Positions 61,109-64,000 of a DNA stretch of 64,000 nucleotides are shown here, piece by piece; the first letter of the stretch is position 1, and every line of letters starts with the position of its first letter. The translations under genes were made by a program, and so were the position numbers. The DNA comes from a virus: IMG/VR virus record IMGVR_UViG_3300036985_006427, positions 45,966 through 109,965 of that record. The stretch is one strand, 5' to 3'. Below the pieces are notes generated by a model, which was given only the letters and a program-made list of their open reading frames with translations, did no database searches and was not told the DNA's origin.

Positions 61109-61230
61109 CAATTGCAACGCGAACAAAGGATTTTAAATATATAAAAATAAATAAAAAAATCCCTCAAAAATCTGGAGAATGATCTTGACAGTGGTTTTTT
61201 AAAATAACTTTCAAAATTATACGGTATCAC

Positions 61231-61258
61231 TTGACAATCACAATGAGCATGGTATAAT
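61231..61258 (+). promoter_or_regulatory. Promoter for 61301 gene
   Basis: TTGACA, 16 bases, TATAAT (-10 at 61253-61258). Six bases later is GTG at 61265, in frame with the gene. Confidence 0.8.
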
Positions 61259-61300
61259 TCACATGTGGAGTTTGTGTTCATTCAACCAATCGAGAGAATT

Positions 61301-62047
61301 ATGAAATATTCACCTGCCAACGTCAAAATCAAAGCACTTGCCAACGTTCCCGCAATTGCGAAGTATCTTCCCAAAGGCAAGAAAGTTTACAGTTTTGATA
61401 TTCTTTCTGGACATTCTTGTCCGTTTGCGAATGAGTGCCTTTCCAAGGTGGTCGAGACTCCATCGGGTTTCCGCATTCAAGACGGTCCAAACACAGAATT
61501 CCGTTGTTTTTCTGCTTCTCAGGAAGTCATTTTCACAAATGTGAGAAAGCTACGTTCTTCGAATTTTTCAGAATTGAAGGGATTGACATCGGCGGAAATG
61601 GCCGCTAAGCTTTCCGAAGCCATGCCAAAAAATCTTGGCGTTTGTCGCGTTCACGTTGCCGGTGACTTTTTCAACCAGAATTATTTCAACGCATGGTTGA
61701 CTGTTGCTGTTGCGAATCCTGACAAATTGTTTTACGCATACACGAAAAGTCTACCATATTGGGTTAATATGATCGGTATGATTCCAGAGAATTTTGTGCT
61801 GACCGCTTCTCGCGGCGGACGAAAAGACGATATGATCGAGACTTACAATCTTCGCTCTGTCAAGGTGGTTTTTCATCCATCCGAAACAATTCTCGAAATC
61901 GACCATACGGACGAACACGCTGCAAACCCTGACACTCGAAATCAGGATTTTGCCCTTTTGATCCACGGAGTTCAACCGAAGGGTTCCGCAGCAGGAAACG
62001 CGGTAAAAATCCTAAAATCCGAAAATGTCCAGTTTTCCTATTCTTGA
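61301..62047 (+). CDS. Conserved phage protein with Cys motif
   Basis: 248 residues from MKYSPANVKIKALANVPAIA. Motifs: LSGHSCPFANECLSKV, then DGPNTEFRCFSASQEV, RVHVAGDFFNQNYFNAW, FYAYTKSLPYW, LTASRGGRKDD and LLIHGVQPKGS. I recall a widespread uncharacterised phage family of this shape; its three Cys suggest a metal site. A leaderless GTG start at 61265 would add 12 residues and fits the local promoter rule; ATG at 61301 has a GAGAG leader. Confidence 0.75.
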   Translation: MKYSPANVKIKALANVPAIAKYLPKGKKVYSFDILSGHSCPFANECLSKVVETPSGFRIQDGPNTEFRCFSASQEVIFTNVRKLRSSNFSELKGLTSAEMAAKLSEAMPKNLGVCRVHVAGDFFNQNYFNAWLTVAVANPDKLFYAYTKSLPYWVNMIGMIPENFVLTASRGGRKDDMIETYNLRSVKVVFHPSETILEIDHTDEHAANPDTRNQDFALLIHGVQPKGSAAGNAVKILKSENVQFSYS

Positions 62048-62088
62048 TGGTACGGTTTTTCTCATGGTTTTTAAATAGGGTCGCAAGA

Positions 62089-62163
62089 ATGACGCAGTTT
62101 CTTGTTATGGTGTTTTTCTTTGTTATCGTTCAATCAGTCTCTGAAAAATGGTCAAAGGAATAA
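62089..62163 (+). CDS. 24-residue membrane peptide
   Basis: MTQFLVMVFFFVIVQSVSEK then WSKE: a hydrophobic helix and charged tail. GGGTCGCAAGA precedes ATG, and the stop is 2 bases before the next start. Confidence 0.45.
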   Translation: MTQFLVMVFFFVIVQSVSEKWSKE

Positions 62164-62165
62164 TT

Positions 62166-62603
62166 ATGCCCGTTTCAATTGCCAAAAAGCCCTTTGCGGA
62201 AAATAGCCGCCAGATTTTGGAACTGGATTATATAAATCCCGAAAAAAAGGTTCGGGTATACCGTAATTTGCACAAAAAATGTTTGAGTGTAAAACAGGAC
62301 GGTATTGTAAGGTGTCACGCAAGCTATGTTTCTTTGAAGGATTGTAGTTTTATTGTAAACGCGGCGGGACAAAACCGCGTTCGGACAGAAAAACGAAAAA
62401 ATGTTCATAGTTACATTGAGGGTCTTATAATAGACTCAAAAGAATATAAGAACAATCTGCCCTATGAATGGCAACCCTTATATTATAACCCTTATAAAAC
62501 TGATCATTGGGTCGAGGTTGAATCGGGAAAATATGTAGCGTTTGCACGATTGGTCGAGCTGAATACGATTTCCGTTATAGGTTTCGATATAGTTTATAAA
62601 TAG
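62166..62603 (+). CDS. Conserved phage protein, unknown
   Basis: 145 residues from MPVSIAKKPFAENSRQILEL; AAGGA lies at good distance, so an earlier ATG (62148) is not used. The block GIVRCHASYVSLKDCSFIVNAAGQNRVRTEKRKNVHSYIEG is characteristic of a small uncharacterised phage family with conserved Cys, His and Arg. Basic overall. Confidence 0.65.
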   Translation: MPVSIAKKPFAENSRQILELDYINPEKKVRVYRNLHKKCLSVKQDGIVRCHASYVSLKDCSFIVNAAGQNRVRTEKRKNVHSYIEGLIIDSKEYKNNLPYEWQPLYYNPYKTDHWVEVESGKYVAFARLVELNTISVIGFDIVYK

Positions 62604-62656
62604 GTTTATTTCGAAGCTTCGCACAAAATTCAACGCCGAAAGGGTTCACAAAAAAT

Positions 62657-62680
62657 AAAAAAGGGGGGGCCCTTTTTTTT
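62657..62680 (+). terminator. Tract hairpin 8 (A6-G7-C3-T8)
   Basis: Last copy of the family, 54 bases after the stop of the 62166 gene. Confidence 0.8.
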
Positions 62681-62741
62681 GTGCAACAATTTGCCGCCCG
62701 TCGTTTTAAAAAAAAATGTCAGAAAAAATAAAGTCGAACGC

Positions 62742-62769
62742 TTGACATTGACGATACATACTGTATACT
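62742..62769 (+). promoter_or_regulatory. Promoter of leaderless gene 62776
   Basis: TTGACA, 16 bases, TATACT, six bases, ATG. Confidence 0.8.
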
Positions 62770-62775
62770 ACACGT

Positions 62776-62997
62776 ATGGAGACTACGATGAAAATTGATG
62801 TTTGTTGCAAATGGTGTGAAAAATCCTACGAACTGGAAGTGCCCGACAAGGGTTTCCGTCTTTGGAAAAAAGGAGAATTGATTCAAGATGCGATGCCAGA
62901 ACTTTCTGCCGATGAGCGAGAACTTCTCATTTCTGGGACTTGCGGAAAATGTTGGAATGTGATGTTTGGCATTTCTGAAAATGATGATCGAAAATAA
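62776..62997 (+). CDS. Zinc-ribbon protein, leaderless
   Basis: 73 residues. CCKWCEKSYEL near the start and GTCGKCWNVMF near the end form a four-Cys zinc site. The middle (LWKKGELIQDAMPELSADERELLISG) matches a small phage family common in large phages. ATG is at the expected +1; a second ATG lies four codons on. Probably a nucleic-acid or protein-binding adaptor. Confidence 0.75.
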   Translation: METTMKIDVCCKWCEKSYELEVPDKGFRLWKKGELIQDAMPELSADERELLISGTCGKCWNVMFGISENDDRK

Positions 62998-63010
62998 TTC
63001 GGGATGAGTG

Positions 63011-63038
63011 TTGACAACGGTGAATTTTGTGGTATAAT
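63011..63038 (+). promoter_or_regulatory. Promoter for 63087 gene
   Basis: TTGACA, 16 bases, TATAAT (-10 at 63033-63038), leader of about 43 bases with AGGGTTTT. Confidence 0.82.
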
Positions 63039-63086
63039 TATCGAAGTGAGTTGGTTACAGTTTTTTTCTTTGATAGGGTTTTCAAG

Positions 63087-64000
63087 ATGAGCAATGTACA
63101 GGTTTCCGAAGTTTGTGGTTCAGTCAACGCAGCTTTCAACTTCAGTGTTGACAAGTTTCCATTGTTTGGGCCAGAGAACATGAGAACTGATCAGTACGGT
63201 CTTTTTCGTAGTGACACTGGTTACATCAAAGGAGTGAAGTCCGTTTCTCCACGTTACGTGCCTCACACGACTGACGATGTTTGTGCTCTGGTGGAAGCCG
63301 CGAGCGATGCCTTCGAAGGTGAAGTTGAGTGCAAGACTCATTGGAGTCAGGGTCACTACGTAAGTGTGGCTCCGAGTCGTGACCTGCGAAAGTCAATTTT
63401 TGGAAGTGCTGACAACATCTTTCCTCGAATTGTTATTCGTGCGGGTTATGATGGACAGGCGTTCTCTGGCACAATGGGGTACTATCGTGACGCTTGTAGA
63501 AATCTGGCGATCATGCGTCAGGTTTCCGGAACGAGCGTTTCGATTCGTCACACAAGTGGTTTGCGTAGTTCGATGGACGAATTGATCTCGACGTTTGGCA
63601 AGCTGTCTCTGGGATGGGAAAAGCTTGTTGAGATTGCGGTTGAAATGCAAAGCCGCGAAGTTCGAATGGTGGAATTTTTGGATCAGATCTACGGTCGTCC
63701 CAGCGATGATCAGTTGACGCTGAGTGCTTCGGGTCTTGCTGTTCGAGCGGTCACGGTTCACAAAAACCGTACTGAATCGATTTGGAATCGTCTGAATCGT
63801 GAACGTGTTGCGACTGGTCGTCCTTCACTTGTTGGCGATAAAGTTTCCGTGTGGGAAGCTTACAACGCTATTCAAGGCTTTGTTCAGCACGATGCACAAA
63901 GCAAAGAAGGGTTCAAGAGCGAATTCGCTAGAATTCTTCGGGCGTCAAACGACACTTCTGTTCGTCAAGCGGAATCGCTGGCTCTGTCATTGATCGCAGC
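63087..64000 (+). CDS. DUF932-like protein, partial
   Basis: The frame is open from ATG 63087 (MSNVQVSEVCGSVNAAFNFS) to the window edge, 304 codons without a stop. The layout (SPRYVPHTTDDVCALVEAA ... FPRIVIRAGYDGQAFSGTMG, YYRDACRNLAIMRQVSGTSVSIRHTSG, then WEKLVEIAVEMQSREV) fits DUF932, found in phages and plasmids and of unknown biochemical role. GATAGGGTTTTCAAG precedes ATG. Confidence 0.7.
   Translation, partial: MSNVQVSEVCGSVNAAFNFSVDKFPLFGPENMRTDQYGLFRSDTGYIKGVKSVSPRYVPHTTDDVCALVEAASDAFEGEVECKTHWSQGHYVSVAPSRDLRKSIFGSADNIFPRIVIRAGYDGQAFSGTMGYYRDACRNLAIMRQVSGTSVSIRHTSGLRSSMDELISTFGKLSLGWEKLVEIAVEMQSREVRMVEFLDQIYGRPSDDQLTLSASGLAVRAVTVHKNRTESIWNRLNRERVATGRPSLVGDKVSVWEAYNAIQGFVQHDAQSKEGFKSEFARILRASNDTSVRQAESLALSLIA

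Noticed and set aside
52993-62680. CRISPR array
   Set aside because: The eight tract hairpins are about 1 kb apart, separate genes and form terminator stems; they are not short repeats with spacers.
1-64000. Insertion sequences, transposases or integrases
   Set aside because: No such protein or flanking inverted repeats were recognised.

Overview
The window is part of a tailed double-stranded DNA phage genome, or a prophage of the same kind. Tail morphology is probably long and non-contractile: there is a 2,792-residue tape measure protein and a tail tube candidate, and no tail sheath is recognisable. The host cannot be named. Promoters are of the bacterial sigma-70 type (TTGACA / TATAAT), Shine-Dalgarno sequences are normal, and base composition is AT-leaning by eye. 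A GDP-mannose dehydratase and a DUF5672-like glycosyltransferase suggest interaction with, or modification of, surface glycans.

Left arm (51,355 down to 1, minus strand). This is one long, tightly packed late module, often with ATGA stop/start overlaps. In transcription order it holds: small leader genes; a sigma-70 region-2-like factor; a probable small terminase; GDP-mannose 4,6-dehydratase; HNH and ERCC4-type nucleases; a ClpP-like protease; large terminase; portal; a prohead protease/scaffold gene with an internal scaffold start; a decoration protein; major capsid protein; then a terminator. After that come about 14 kb of fibre and adhesin genes, among them YadA-like beta-roll fibres, a VWA/MIDAS protein and BppU-like and DUF5672-like proteins. 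These are followed by head-tail and tail completion proteins, the tail tube, three proteins in the tail-chaperone position, the tape measure and a giant LamG-bearing tail protein that runs off the left edge. The tape measure carries an HEVGH metallopeptidase-like domain and a PD-(D/E)XK-like domain.

Right arm (51,425 to 64,000, plus strand). This accessory or early region reads away from the late module from a divergent promoter pair near 51.4 kb. It contains about 25 small genes, several below 60 codons, each unit with its own TTGACA-N16/17-TATAAT promoter. Eight nearly identical A/G/C/T-tract hairpins (A6-G7-C3-T6 type), mostly 1.0-1.6 kb apart, separate the units. At six sites the -10 hexamer is followed by exactly six bases and then ATG, so those mRNAs should be leaderless. 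The arm ends in a zinc-ribbon protein and a DUF932-like gene that runs off the right edge.

The most unusual part is 58.7-59.9 kb. A good tRNA-Met(CAT) and a tRNA-Glu(TTC) with an odd T loop flank about 570 bases of non-coding, hairpin-rich sequence. It starts at a strong promoter and could be a large ornate phage RNA, in a context like that of ROOL/GOLLD RNAs. Just downstream, the 3' half of a tRNA lies upstream of a matching 5' half (a perfect 6-bp anticodon stem, both arms present), as in circularly permuted tRNA genes. Two further non-coding, hairpin-rich stretches lie at 51.55-51.9 kb and 60.8-61.07 kb.
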